Shown piece by piece: positions 16,100-23,868 of a stretch of 64,000 bases of DNA (its first letter is position 1; each line of letters opens with the position of its first letter). The position numbers and the translations under genes are program-made. This DNA comes from Salinirubellus salinus. Lineage in GTDB: Archaea > Halobacteriota > Halobacteria > Halobacteriales > Haloarculaceae. Under the pieces are notes generated by a model. That model did not search any database. It worked only from the letters and a program-made list of their open reading frames with translations, and was not told the DNA's origin. The stretch covers positions 3,983,960-4,047,959 of the forward strand of contig NZ_CP104003.1 in NCBI RefSeq assembly GCF_025231485.1, read 5' to 3'.

Positions 16100-16585
16100 A
16101 TGGACGAGCGAGACCTGCGAATCCTGAAGGCCATCGCAGACCGCGGGACGGGCAGTCCGGAGCGCCTCCACGAGGCGACGGGCATCCCCGTCTCGACCAT
16201 CCACTACCGACTCAACCGGTTGCGGGAGGCGGGCGTCGTCGAGAACGACCTCTTCGACGTGGACCTCGACGCCCTCGGACTGGGGGTGACCGTCCTCGTC
16301 GAGGTGCTGGCGGACTACTCCGGCGCCCACGAGGACGTGGCCGACGACATCCTCGATGTCGAGGGGGTGACCACCCTGCTCTCGACGATGGGGGAGACGG
16401 ACTTCGTCGTCGTCGCCCACCTCGCCGACGAGGACGCCGTCGGCCGTCTGCTCCGGGAGTTCGAGACCATCCCCGCGGTCGAGCGGACCAACTCCACGTA
16501 CGTCATCGAGACGCTGTACGACGACGCGCGGGCGCTCTCGTCGTACTCGCTGGAGACGCTGGTCGAGCTGCTGGCGGACGACTGA
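16100..16585 (+). CDS. Lrp/AsnC-family transcriptional regulator
   Basis: The 161-residue protein has an N-terminal HTH (MDERDLRILKAIADRGTG, then ATGIPVSTIHYRLNRLREAG) and a C-terminal AsnC/RAM ligand-binding domain (LGVTVLVEVLADYSGAHEDV, TLLSTMGETDFVVVAHLADE, IPAVERTNSTYVIETLYDD). Lrp-type regulators in archaea sense amino acids or related metabolites and act as octameric repressors or activators. It is divergent from an EamA exporter and followed after 65 bases by an MFS carrier, so either transporter is a plausible target. ATG 16100 puts the HTH at the very N-terminus as usual. Confidence 0.9.
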   Translation: MDERDLRILKAIADRGTGSPERLHEATGIPVSTIHYRLNRLREAGVVENDLFDVDLDALGLGVTVLVEVLADYSGAHEDVADDILDVEGVTTLLSTMGETDFVVVAHLADEDAVGRLLREFETIPAVERTNSTYVIETLYDDARALSSYSLETLVELLADD

Positions 16586-16610
16586 GCCGACCGTCGGTCG
16601 TTGGAACATA

Positions 16611-16618
16611 TCTATAAG
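16611..16618 (+). promoter_or_regulatory. TATA-like box of the MFS transporter gene
   Basis: TCTATAAG lies about 37 bases before the ATG at 16651, implying a very short leader and an independent promoter from the Lrp gene. Confidence 0.5.
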
Positions 16619-16650
16619 GCCGGCGGCGCCATCCCGACCAGCCACACCAG

Positions 16651-17940
16651 ATGACGACCGTCGAGGCCGACCGCAACCGGTGGCTCGTCGCCGCGGCCGC
16701 CATGGCCATCCACCTCTCCATCGGCTCGGTGTACGCCTACAGCGTCTACCAGCTCCCGCTCCAGACCGCGCGGGGCTGGAGTCTCGCCGACGTGACGCTC
16801 GGGTTCACCGTCGCCATCTTCACCCTCGGGCTGTCCAGCGCCGCGCTGGGACGGTACGTCGAGAAGTACGGCCCCCGGCGTTCGGGGCTGGTCGCGGCCC
16901 TGCTGTTCGGCGGCGGGACGGTCCTGACGGGGGTCGCCGTCGAGGCGGGCAGCTACGCCGGATTCCTGCTGGCCTTCGGCGTCGTCGCCGGTGTCGGGCT
17001 GGGCGTAGGGTACATCACCCCGGTCTCGACGCTCGTCAGCTGGTTCCCCGACCGGCGCGGGCTGGCGACCGGCCTGGCCGTGATGGGGTTCGGCGCGGGG
17101 GCCCTGGTCACCGGGCCGGTGGCGAACTACCTCGTCGCGGTCAGGAGCATCCCGACGGCGTTCTACGTGCTCGGGGTGTCCTACTTCGTGGCGATGGCTG
17201 CCGGTGCGAGCTACCTGAAGAAACCGCCGGCTGGGTGGGCACCGGCGGGGATGGACCCGGCGGACGTGGCGGCAGCCGAGACCCACGGCGTCGTCGTCAC
17301 GACCGACCTCGAACAGCGGACTGCGAAGGAGGCCATCCGGACCCCGCAGTTCTACCTCGTCTGGCTCATCGTGTTCGTCAACGTCTCGGCGGGCATCATG
17401 CTCCTGTCGGTGGCCTCGAACATGACTCAGGCCATCACCGGGGCGACGCCGACCGTGGCGGCGGGCGTGGTCGGCCTGCTCGGGGTGTTCAACGGGGCGG
17501 GTCGAATCGTCTGGTCCAGCCTCTCGGACTACCTCGGCCGGACGGGGACGTACGGGCTGTTCTTCCTCCTCCAGATCGGGGCGTTCCTCGCGCTCCCCCG
17601 ACTCGGGACCGTCACGCTGTTCGCGGGGGCGATGTTCCTCGTCGTCACCTGCTACGGCGGCGGGTTCGCCTGCCTGCCAGCGTACCTCGCCGACCTGTTC
17701 GGCACCGGGGAGCTGGGAGCCATCCACGGCTACACGCTCACGGCGTGGTCGCTGGCGGGCGTCGCCGGTCCCACGCTCGTCTCGCGCATCGTCGCGGCCA
17801 CCGGGAGCTACGAACTCGCCTTCTACGTCGTCGCCGCCGCGCTGGCCGTGGGGCTCGGCTGCGTGGGCCTGCTCCGCTGGCGCATCGGCGTCGTCCGCCG
17901 GGCACAGCTCCGGGGGACGCCACACGGTCTCACGCGCTGA
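16651..17940 (+). CDS. MFS transporter, OFA (oxalate/formate antiporter) type
   Basis: The protein has 429 residues and twelve predicted helices. The N-terminal helix LVAAAAMAIHLSIGSVYAYS and the stretch TLGLSSAALGRYVEKYGPRR are typical of the OFA subgroup of the major facilitator superfamily. Later features are GLGVGYITPVSTLVSWFPDRRG (the OFA-type loop) and GRIVWSSLSDYLGRTGTYGL in the second half. Substrates of OFA members include oxalate, formate and lactate; which applies here is not known, though a formate dehydrogenase is encoded further along at 60344-62488. It has its own TATA-like box. Confidence 0.88.
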   Translation: MTTVEADRNRWLVAAAAMAIHLSIGSVYAYSVYQLPLQTARGWSLADVTLGFTVAIFTLGLSSAALGRYVEKYGPRRSGLVAALLFGGGTVLTGVAVEAGSYAGFLLAFGVVAGVGLGVGYITPVSTLVSWFPDRRGLATGLAVMGFGAGALVTGPVANYLVAVRSIPTAFYVLGVSYFVAMAAGASYLKKPPAGWAPAGMDPADVAAAETHGVVVTTDLEQRTAKEAIRTPQFYLVWLIVFVNVSAGIMLLSVASNMTQAITGATPTVAAGVVGLLGVFNGAGRIVWSSLSDYLGRTGTYGLFFLLQIGAFLALPRLGTVTLFAGAMFLVVTCYGGGFACLPAYLADLFGTGELGAIHGYTLTAWSLAGVAGPTLVSRIVAATGSYELAFYVVAAALAVGLGCVGLLRWRIGVVRRAQLRGTPHGLTR

Positions 17941-18039
17941 AGTCGGTCCCGGGCCGAGCGCCGCCCCGGTGGCGCCGTGGTCGGTCCGTGGCCGGTCGGA
18001 CGCATCGATTGATTGTGCTGGCCTGCTAGGCTTCCCCGT

Positions 18040-18435
18040 ATGGACGTCCTGGCACCAGTCGACGGCTCCGAGTGCAGTTTCCGTGCGCTCCGCTTCGCCA
18101 CGGAGTTCGCGCGGCGCTACGGGGCCGGCCTCCACGTCATCCACGTCACGGACATCGAGAGCGAGCGGGCCGAGGCGGTCCTCGAACGGGCCGAGGCGGT
18201 CCTCGACGAGGCGGGCATCCTCGACGACCCGGAGTTCGTGAGCGAGTTCCGCCTGCTCAGTCCGGGGTACGCCGACCGCATCGGCGAGGACATCCTCGAG
18301 GTGGCCCGCGAGGACGGCTACGACCACGTCGTGATGGGTCACCACGGGAAGGGGGCGATCGACCGCCTCGTCCTCGGCAGTGCGGCCGAGACGGTGGTCC
18401 GGGCGGCCGAGGTGCCCGCCACCGTCGTCCCCTGA
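18040..18435 (+). CDS. Universal stress protein (UspA family)
   Basis: A single UspA domain of 131 residues: MDVLAPVDGSECSFRALRFA at the start, then the nucleotide-binding signature MGHHGKGAIDRLVLGSAAET and the closing VPATVVP. The G-x2-G-x9-G(S) motif is intact, so ATP binding is likely. UspA proteins help haloarchaea survive stress by unknown mechanisms. It is followed 65 bases later by a tandem-domain UspA gene, so the two form a stress pair. ATG 18040 is the first codon of the domain. Confidence 0.9.
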   Translation: MDVLAPVDGSECSFRALRFATEFARRYGAGLHVIHVTDIESERAEAVLERAEAVLDEAGILDDPEFVSEFRLLSPGYADRIGEDILEVAREDGYDHVVMGHHGKGAIDRLVLGSAAETVVRAAEVPATVVP

Positions 18436-18500
18436 GCCGCCCACGGACCTGTCCCCCGCCCAGCCACCGTTTTTCCCGCTCCCCACCCTACGTGTGGAGC

Positions 18501-19388
18501 ATGTACGACCGGGTCCTCTTCCCCACCGACGGGAGCGACGGGACGGCGTTCGCCCTCGGGCACGCCCTCGACGTGGCGGCGGCGTACGACGCGACGGTCC
18601 ACGTCCTCGGCGTGGCCGACACGACGCGACTGGGACTGCTCGAACTGGTCGACGAGGAGCGGGTCGCAGCCCACCTCGAACGCGAGTGCGTGTTGCTGGT
18701 CGAGGAGGCGGCCGAGCGTGCGCGCGCCCGTGGCGTCGAGGTCGTCACCGACGTCGAGTGTGGGTCGCCGGCCAACGAGATCGTCGACTACGCGGCCGCC
18801 AGCGCCGCCGACCTCGTCGTGATGGCGACCCACGGTCGACGGGGACTCGACCGCCTGCTGCTCGGGAGCACGACCGAGAGCGTCCTCCGACACGCCGAGA
18901 CGCCGGTCCTGACCGTCAGGCCGAGCGAGGAGACGCGAGTCGCGTTCCCGTACCGGTCGGTGCTGGTGGCGACCGACGGGAGCGATGCCGCCGGCCACGC
19001 CCTCGACCACGGCGTGTCGCTGGCCGCCGAGACGGGCGCGGCGCTCCACCTCGTCACCGCCGTCGACCCGGGCGCGCTGGGTGGGGTGGGCCGCGTCGAC
19101 GTCGCCGTCGAGGCGATGGAGGACGCGGCCGAGCGGGTCCTCGAGACGGCGTGCACGACGGCCGAGGCGGCGGGCGTCGACCCCGTCGACGCGTCGGTGC
19201 TCTCCGGCCCCTCGGTCCACGAGTCCATCGAGGCGTACGTGGCGGACGAGGGTGTGTCGCTCCTCGTCCTCGGCACGCACGGCCGGACCGGGCTGGACCG
19301 GTTCGTCCTCGGGAGCGTGACCGAGCGACTCGTCCGGGCCGCACCGGTCCCGGTCCTCGCGGTGCGCGGCCCGCCGGACACGGCCTGA
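18501..19388 (+). CDS. Tandem-domain universal stress protein, 295 aa
   Basis: Two complete UspA domains are fused. The first begins MYDRVLFPTDGSDGTAFALG and ends with MATHGRRGLDRLLLGSTTES and TPVLTVRP. The second begins YRSVLVATDGSDAAGHALDH and ends with GTHGRTGLDRFVLGSVTERL and VPVLAVRG. Both retain the G-x2-G-x9-G(S) nucleotide motif. Fusion of two domains mimics the usual UspA dimer in one chain. The start is ATG 18501. Confidence 0.9.
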   Translation: MYDRVLFPTDGSDGTAFALGHALDVAAAYDATVHVLGVADTTRLGLLELVDEERVAAHLERECVLLVEEAAERARARGVEVVTDVECGSPANEIVDYAAASAADLVVMATHGRRGLDRLLLGSTTESVLRHAETPVLTVRPSEETRVAFPYRSVLVATDGSDAAGHALDHGVSLAAETGAALHLVTAVDPGALGGVGRVDVAVEAMEDAAERVLETACTTAEAAGVDPVDASVLSGPSVHESIEAYVADEGVSLLVLGTHGRTGLDRFVLGSVTERLVRAAPVPVLAVRGPPDTA

Positions 19389-19523
19389 CCGGGGCCGTTG
19401 GGTCGCCCCTCGCTCGGCTCGGCCGAGCGTCCTGCGCCGGGGAGCGTCGTCTCCGAGTGACGGTTCCCGACCACTGGGAGCCACGGCGGGGCCTTACCCG
19501 GCCGCTCGCCGTCCGGTCGGTGT

Positions 19524-19817
19524 ATGGGAGAACTGGAGACCGAGGAGATCCGGACCCGCTCGGGTGTGGCGTCGTACCTGCGTGACCTGGCCGACCAGCT
19601 CGACGCCGACGGACCCGTGACGCTCGAACTCGGTGCCGACCGCGTCACGCTCGACCCGAGCGACGAGATCACGTTCAAACTCGAGGGGGAGTCGGACTGG
19701 TCGACGGGCGACACGGAGGCGAAACAGAGCATCGAGTTCGAACTGGTCTGGTGGCGCGAGGCCACCACGGCCGAGGAGGGGACGCTACAGGTCGAACACG
19801 GCGGCCCGGAGGCCTGA
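19524..19817 (+). CDS. Amphi-Trp domain protein
   Basis: This 97-residue acidic protein matches the amphi-Trp family: RSGVASYLRDLADQLDADGP, then VTLELGADRVTLDPSDEITF, and the Trp-rich beta strand IEFELVWWRE near the C-terminus. Amphi-Trp proteins are small and widespread in haloarchaea and some bacteria; their function is not established. The alternating hydrophobic pattern in the strands gives the family its name. It stands alone between the UspA genes and a convergent SnoaL-like gene. Confidence 0.85.
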   Translation: MGELETEEIRTRSGVASYLRDLADQLDADGPVTLELGADRVTLDPSDEITFKLEGESDWSTGDTEAKQSIEFELVWWREATTAEEGTLQVEHGGPEA

Positions 19818-19899
19818 GCCGTCGGCTCTCCGAGCGACGGGGCGCCGACACCTGTTCCCGACCGAACGGGTGAGCCGTTCGGGCCGTCCCGGCGGCGGT

Positions 19900-20346
19900 C
19901 TACGCCGGCGGCTGTTCCGGGACCACCCCGAGCTGCTGGAGCATCTCGAGCCGGTCGTAGTACCACCACGCCTCGACGGCCTTGCCGTCCTCCATCCGGT
20001 GGACCGTGGTGCCGCGGAACTCGACCTCCTTACCCGTGGGTTCGATGTCGAGCCACGGGATCGGCCCCTCGTGGGTCCCGGTGGCCACGTACTGTGTCAC
20101 CGTCTTCTCCTCGCCGACCACGACGTCCTCGATGTCGACGTGGAAGTCGGGGAACGCCTCGTGGTTCGCGCGGACCCACTCCTCGAACGCCTCGATGCCC
20201 TCGACGTCCTCTCCCTGCGGAACGTTGTGCATGACGACGTCCTCGGCGTAGCCGTCGGCGATGCGGTCGTACGCCTTCTCGTTGAACATCGCGTCGCTCA
20301 GGTCGCGGATCTCCGCTCGCTGCTCGTCGAGTGTCCTGATACTCAT
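19900..20346 (-). CDS. SnoaL-like / ester cyclase family protein
   Basis: The 148-residue protein has the NTF2-like SnoaL fold: AMFNEKAYDRIADGYAEDVV with MHNVPQGEDVEGIEAFEEWV, FPDFHVDIEDVVVGEEKTVT, and ATGTHEGPIPWLDIEPTGKE. The C-terminus WWYYDRLEMLQQLGVVPE closely matches that of the gene at 26080-26565, so the two are paralogues. SnoaL-like proteins include polyketide cyclases and small hydrolases; the activity here is unknown. I start at ATG 20346, where the fold begins. A TATA-like AGTTATT (minus strand) and an inverted repeat at 20405-20421 lie upstream. Confidence 0.8.
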   Translation of the reverse strand: MSIRTLDEQRAEIRDLSDAMFNEKAYDRIADGYAEDVVMHNVPQGEDVEGIEAFEEWVRANHEAFPDFHVDIEDVVVGEEKTVTQYVATGTHEGPIPWLDIEPTGKEVEFRGTTVHRMEDGKAVEAWWYYDRLEMLQQLGVVPEQPPA

Positions 20347-20404
20347 GTCGTGGTCACCTGCGTCCCGACGGTGTGACGAGTACGGGAATAACTGGTGTGC
20401 GCGG

Positions 20405-20421
20405 TTCTCGCGACACGAGAA
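20405..20421. promoter_or_regulatory. Inverted repeat upstream of the SnoaL-like gene
   Basis: TTCTCG-CGACA-CGAGAA forms 6-bp arms around a 5-base spacer. On the minus strand it sits just upstream of the TATA-like stretch at about 20377-20385, the position of an activator site; on the plus strand it lies about 80 bases before the aminotransferase gene. Confidence 0.4.
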
Positions 20422-20502
20422 TAGTAACACGAAGTTGACACTCCTCGCCTCGTGACCCGCGCCCGGCCAACGCTTTCTACCACCGGTCGCCACGGAACGG
20501 GC

Positions 20503-21522
20503 ATGACCGACCGACCGACCACGCCGTCGACCGTGGAGAAGGGTGGGGCCGGCGTCGAGGGACTCAGTCTCCTGCTCTGCGAGAACCCGCTGCCGCCGCT
20601 GGACGAGGCAGTCGCCGCCGCCCGTGCCGAACTTCCACGGTCGAACCACTACACGGAGCCCTACTCAGCGCCGCTGCGCGACCTGCTCGCCGAGCGCGCC
20701 GGGGTCCCCGTCGAGCACCTCCACGTCAACGCGGGGTCAGAGCTGATACTGCGACAGCTGTTCGACCGGTTCGGCCAGCAGGTCCACCTGCTGACGCCGA
20801 CCTACCCGCTGTTCCCCGAGATCGCCGAGCGCTACACCGAGACGCGGCTCCGGCCGGACGAGGCGTTCCAGTTCGACCTGCGTGACCTCTCGGTCCCGGA
20901 CGGGACGACGCTCGTGACGCTGGTGAACCCGAACAACCCCAACGGGGCCGCCCTCGACACCGCGGTGTTGCCGGACCTGCTCGCGGCGCACCCCGACACG
21001 CGGTTCCTCGTCGACGAGGCGTTCGTCGACTTCGTCGACGGGTCGGTCGTCCACCTCGTCCCCGAGTACGAGAACCTGCTCGTGACTCGCACCCTCTCGA
21101 AGGCTCACAGCCTCGCGGGGTTCCGCGTGGGCTACGCCGTGCTCCCCGAGGCCGTCGCGGCCGACCTGAACGCGAGCAACGACGCCTACCCGCTGGCCCG
21201 ACCCTCGCAGGCCGCGGCCATCGCCACGCTGGAGCACGAAGACCGGATCCGCGAGCGCGTCCAGCGTCTCCGGTCGTGGGCCCGCGACCTCGCGGCGGAC
21301 CTCCGTGCGCTCGGGGTCCGCACGTTCCCCTCGGAGACGTACTTCTTCCTCGCGGACGTCGCGCCCCACGACGCGGGCGACCTGACCGCCGCGCTGGCCG
21401 AGCGGGGTATCCACCTCAAGCCGCTCGACGACGACCGACTCGGCCCGGGCTACGTCCGGGTCACGACGGGCCGGCCCGCGGAGAACGAGCGACTGGTGAC
21501 CGCGCTCGGGGACCTGCTCTGA
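20503..21522 (+). CDS. HisC-like class I/II aminotransferase
   Basis: A 339-residue PLP enzyme resembling histidinol-phosphate/threonine-phosphate aminotransferases. Motifs: HLHVNAGSELILRQLFDRFG, TPTYPLFPEIAERY, LVTLVNPNNPNGAALD (cofactor-binding Asn), FLVDEAFVDFVDGS (Asp pairing with the pyridine nitrogen) and TRTLSKAHSLAGFRVGYA, where Lys200 should bind PLP. The arginine contacting the substrate carboxylate lies near VRVTTGRPAENERL. No other histidine or cobamide genes are nearby, so I do not assign HisC. The protein is a little shorter than typical HisC. Confidence 0.85.
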   Translation: MTDRPTTPSTVEKGGAGVEGLSLLLCENPLPPLDEAVAAARAELPRSNHYTEPYSAPLRDLLAERAGVPVEHLHVNAGSELILRQLFDRFGQQVHLLTPTYPLFPEIAERYTETRLRPDEAFQFDLRDLSVPDGTTLVTLVNPNNPNGAALDTAVLPDLLAAHPDTRFLVDEAFVDFVDGSVVHLVPEYENLLVTRTLSKAHSLAGFRVGYAVLPEAVAADLNASNDAYPLARPSQAAAIATLEHEDRIRERVQRLRSWARDLAADLRALGVRTFPSETYFFLADVAPHDAGDLTAALAERGIHLKPLDDDRLGPGYVRVTTGRPAENERLVTALGDLL

Positions 21523-21529
21523 ATCCGGG

Positions 21530-21799
21530 TCAGCCCTCCAGTTTCTCCAGTATCGCCTTCGCCTTCGACTCGGCCGTCGACCGCTCGGCCGAGGCCGGGA
21601 TCAGCACGGACTGGACCACCCACTCGTCGCTCCCCTCGCGGTGGCCCGTGCGGACCTCGCTCCCCTCGTAGACGCTCTCGGCGGCTTCAGCCGCCCAGTC
21701 GGGCGTGCGTATCTCGCTGAACTCGTCCGGGTCGCGAAAGCGGACGTGCCAGTACTCGTCGGCCTTCTCGACCGCCTTCGGGCTGGGTACCTGTGCCAT
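21530..21799 (-). CDS. Hypothetical protein, 89 aa
   Basis: This acidic protein (MAQVPSPKAVEKADEYWHVR start) has a compact alpha/beta pattern with two Trp-rich strands (TPDWAAEAAESVYEGSEVRT, DEWVVQSVLIPAS) and a Lys-rich helix at the end (STAESKAKAILEKLEG). Proteins of this length and appearance recur in haloarchaeal genomes, but I do not know a function. It converges on the aminotransferase with only seven bases between the stops. ATG 21799 is the chosen start because upstream sequence loses protein character. Confidence 0.55.
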   Translation of the reverse strand: MAQVPSPKAVEKADEYWHVRFRDPDEFSEIRTPDWAAEAAESVYEGSEVRTGHREGSDEWVVQSVLIPASAERSTAESKAKAILEKLEG

Positions 21800-21923
21800 G
21801 GCGGGGGTCGCCCGTCGACGCCCAAAGCCGTTGATTCGCCGCCAGCCGCCGTCGCGTGAACGTCTCCGAGGGCGAACGGTCCCGTCGCCGCGCTCAAGCG
21901 CCCCCGGCGCGTACCGTCCGGTG

Positions 21924-22316
21924 ATGGCTCCAGACTCGACCGACCCGCGGTGCCGACGCGTCGTCGTCGCCACGCTCGTCCTGCTGGTGGCCGCCGTCGT
22001 CCCCTCGCCGCTCCGCCGCCACGAGTCGTGGGCGTGGCTCGGCCCGGACAAGTTCCTCCACCTCGTCGGCCACGCCGGCTACGCGGCAGTGCTGGCCGAC
22101 GCCTTCGGCGGGGGCCGCTGCAGCGACGGGCAGGCGGCCGTCCTCGCCGTGGTCGTCTCGACTGGCCACAGCCTCGCGAGCGGCCGGCTCCAGCGGTGGG
22201 TCCCCGGCCGCGCGTTCGAACTCGCGGACGTCCTCGCCGGCCTCGTCGGGGCGGTGCTGGCGGCCGGCGGCTGGTACGCCGCTCACCACGGCTCCTCCTT
22301 CAGCCCGAGGAGGTAG
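21924..22316 (+). CDS. VanZ-like membrane protein (copy 1)
   Basis: The 130-residue protein shows the VanZ pattern: a first helix, then WLGPDKFLHLVGHAGYAAVL (the K-x-x-H-x-x-x-H core), a third helix AAVLAVVVSTGHSLASGRLQ, and VPGRAFELADVLAGLVGAVL before the last helix. VanZ-like proteins are small integral membrane proteins of unclear biochemical role; the bacterial namesake gives teicoplanin tolerance. A closely similar paralogue is at 22914-23288 on the other side of carS. Its stop lies 33 bases inside the convergent carS gene. Confidence 0.8.
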   Translation: MAPDSTDPRCRRVVVATLVLLVAAVVPSPLRRHESWAWLGPDKFLHLVGHAGYAAVLADAFGGGRCSDGQAAVLAVVVSTGHSLASGRLQRWVPGRAFELADVLAGLVGAVLAAGGWYAAHHGSSFSPRR

Positions 22317-22822
22317 GCCCCGACGTTCGTGAGGACGTGGACCAGCGGCGTCAGGAGGAGGACGACCGCGAGGACGGGGAGCGTGAACGTCGCGAGCGTC
22401 CACGCCGGCGCGACGGCGAGGGTGAGCCCGAGCGCGACGACGACGAACCCGAGCTGGTCGAGGAGGGGCGCCGGTGCCCCGCGCTCCCTGCCGCTCCGGC
22501 GTTTCAGGAACGAGCCGGCGGAGTCGCCCAGCATCGCGCCGAGCGGGAGCGTCACGACGGCCGCGGGCGGGAACGACGGCAGCGCGGGCGCGAGCGTCGG
22601 CTGGAGGGCGTTCATCACGAGCGCGAGTGCCGCCCCCGCGAGCGTCCCGCCGAGGAAGCCGCGCCACGTCTTGCCGTCGCCGAGGAGTCGCTCGCCGCGC
22701 CACGTCCGCCCGCCGTCGATGGGCGGCCCGCCGCCGACGAGGACCGCGACGCTGTTCGGGACGTACGCCGGGAGGATCACCCAGACGCCCGTGGCGACGG
22801 TCAGCGCGGCGGCGGAGAGCAC
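22283..22822 (-). CDS. carS: CDP-archaeol synthase (CTP:2,3-di-O-geranylgeranyl-sn-glycerol-1-phosphate cytidyltransferase)
   Basis: CarS activates the archaeal membrane lipid precursor digeranylgeranylglyceryl phosphate with CTP, giving CDP-archaeol for polar head-group attachment. The 179-residue integral membrane protein has family features: AYVPNSVAVLVGGGPPIDGG near the start, GDGKTWRGFLGGTLAGAALA, LPLGAMLGDSAGSFLKRR and GAPAPLLDQLGFVVVALGL. The D-G-G, G-K-T-W-R-G and G-D-x-x-G-S-F motifs match the CdsA/CarS superfamily. Start at GTG 22822. The 3' end overlaps the convergent VanZ-like gene; a second VanZ-like gene begins 91 bases upstream in the other direction. Confidence 0.92.
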   Translation of the reverse strand: MLSAAALTVATGVWVILPAYVPNSVAVLVGGGPPIDGGRTWRGERLLGDGKTWRGFLGGTLAGAALALVMNALQPTLAPALPSFPPAAVVTLPLGAMLGDSAGSFLKRRSGRERGAPAPLLDQLGFVVVALGLTLAVAPAWTLATFTLPVLAVVLLLTPLVHVLTNVGAYLLGLKEEPW

Positions 22823-22913
22823 GCCACTCCACTACTGCACGAGGGCTCTTGAGCCTGTGTCCGGCGGACGCCACCCGCGGACTCAAACCCCTCCGCGTCC
22901 TACCGGGCTCGAC

Positions 22914-23288
22914 ATGTCCACGCTCGAACGGGCCGCCCACGCCATCGCGGTCGGCGTCCCCGCCGGTCTCCTCCTCGTCGGTTCCGCCGTCCCGCTCCCG
23001 CCGGGGCGCAACCCCGACTTCGGGTGGCTCGGCCCGGACAAGTTCCTCCACCTCGCCGGCCACGCGTGGCTGACGGCCGCGCTCGCCCGCGCTATAGAAG
23101 CCGAGGACGGCCCCACCTGCCGCGGTGCTGCCCTCGCCGTCGCGCTCTCGGTGGGCTACGGGCTCGCCACCGAGCGCCTGCAGGAGGCGGTCCCCGGCCG
23201 TGCGTTCGAGTGGCCCGACGTGCTCGCCGGGCTCCTCGGGTCGGTCCTCGTCGTCGTCGCCGGACGACGGCGACCACGGGGTCCCTGA
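22914..23288 (+). CDS. VanZ-like membrane protein (copy 2)
   Basis: A 124-residue paralogue of 21924-22316. It shares the core WLGPDKFLHLAGHAWLTAAL and the C-terminal VPGRAFEWPDVLAGLLGSVL; the intervening ALAVALSVGYGLATERLQEA corresponds to the third helix. The gene lies back to back with carS (starts 91 bases apart) so the two could share a control region. As with copy 1 no enzymatic role can be assigned. Start ATG 22914 gives a full first helix. Confidence 0.8.
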   Translation: MSTLERAAHAIAVGVPAGLLLVGSAVPLPPGRNPDFGWLGPDKFLHLAGHAWLTAALARAIEAEDGPTCRGAALAVALSVGYGLATERLQEAVPGRAFEWPDVLAGLLGSVLVVVAGRRRPRGP

Positions 23289-23366
23289 CGGGGGCGACCC
23301 CACCGTTCCCTCGTCCTGGGAACCTGCGGGGCGGTTATGTCCTCGGCCGTCCTCCTGTGTGCAGTG

Positions 23367-23846
23367 ATGACACTCGACGAACTCGCGGCGTACGACGTGG
23401 AGCGCATGGACGAGGCGGAGATCCGGGGGTTCCTGTCGAGTCACAGCGTCGGCGTGCTGGGGCTGCCGACCGGGAACGCCCCGAGCATGCGGCCGATGTC
23501 GTTCTGGTACGACGGTGAGGACGGGCTCTACCTGCTCTACTTCCTCGGCTCCGAGAGCCGCAAGGTCGACCTGACCGAGCGGGCGAAGGACGCCCGCTTC
23601 CTCGTGTTCACGACGGAGTCGACGTTCAGTTGGCGGAGCGTGCTCCTGACCGGCGGGCTGGTCGAGGTGCCCCCCGAGGACGTCGACGACGTCCGCGAGG
23701 CCGTCGAGTCGGTGTGGCGCCCGGAGGTGTTCGAGCGGGCGCTCGCCGAGGAGGAGGTGCGGCTCTACCGCTTCGACATCGCCGACCGATCGGGCATCAA
23801 GTCCGTGGGGCTGCCGCCGGGGTTCGAGGCTCACGACTCGGAGTGA
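23367..23846 (+). CDS. Pyridoxamine 5'-phosphate oxidase-like flavin-binding protein
   Basis: The 159-residue protein has the split-barrel PNPOx fold: AEIRGFLSSHSVGVLGLPTG, PSMRPMSFWYDGEDGLYLLY, KDARFLVFTTESTFSWRSVL and a C-terminal strand VRLYRFDIADRSGIKSVGLP. Members bind FMN or F420 or act as haem proteins; specificity is not evident. ATG 23367 follows a TATA-like GGTTATGT at 23333-23340 by about 30 bases, indicating a leaderless transcript. An inverted repeat GTTCCC/GGGAAC (23305-23310, 23318-23323) lies just upstream of that box. A related gene is at 28186-28632. Confidence 0.8.
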   Translation: MTLDELAAYDVERMDEAEIRGFLSSHSVGVLGLPTGNAPSMRPMSFWYDGEDGLYLLYFLGSESRKVDLTERAKDARFLVFTTESTFSWRSVLLTGGLVEVPPEDVDDVREAVESVWRPEVFERALAEEEVRLYRFDIADRSGIKSVGLPPGFEAHDSE

Positions 23847-23868
23847 GTCGCGGCTCCCTGCCCGGAGC

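Noticed and set aside
16612..18486. 624-codon open frame on the minus strand
   Set aside because: It is antisense to the MFS transporter and UspA genes, with composition typical of antisense frames in haloarchaea.
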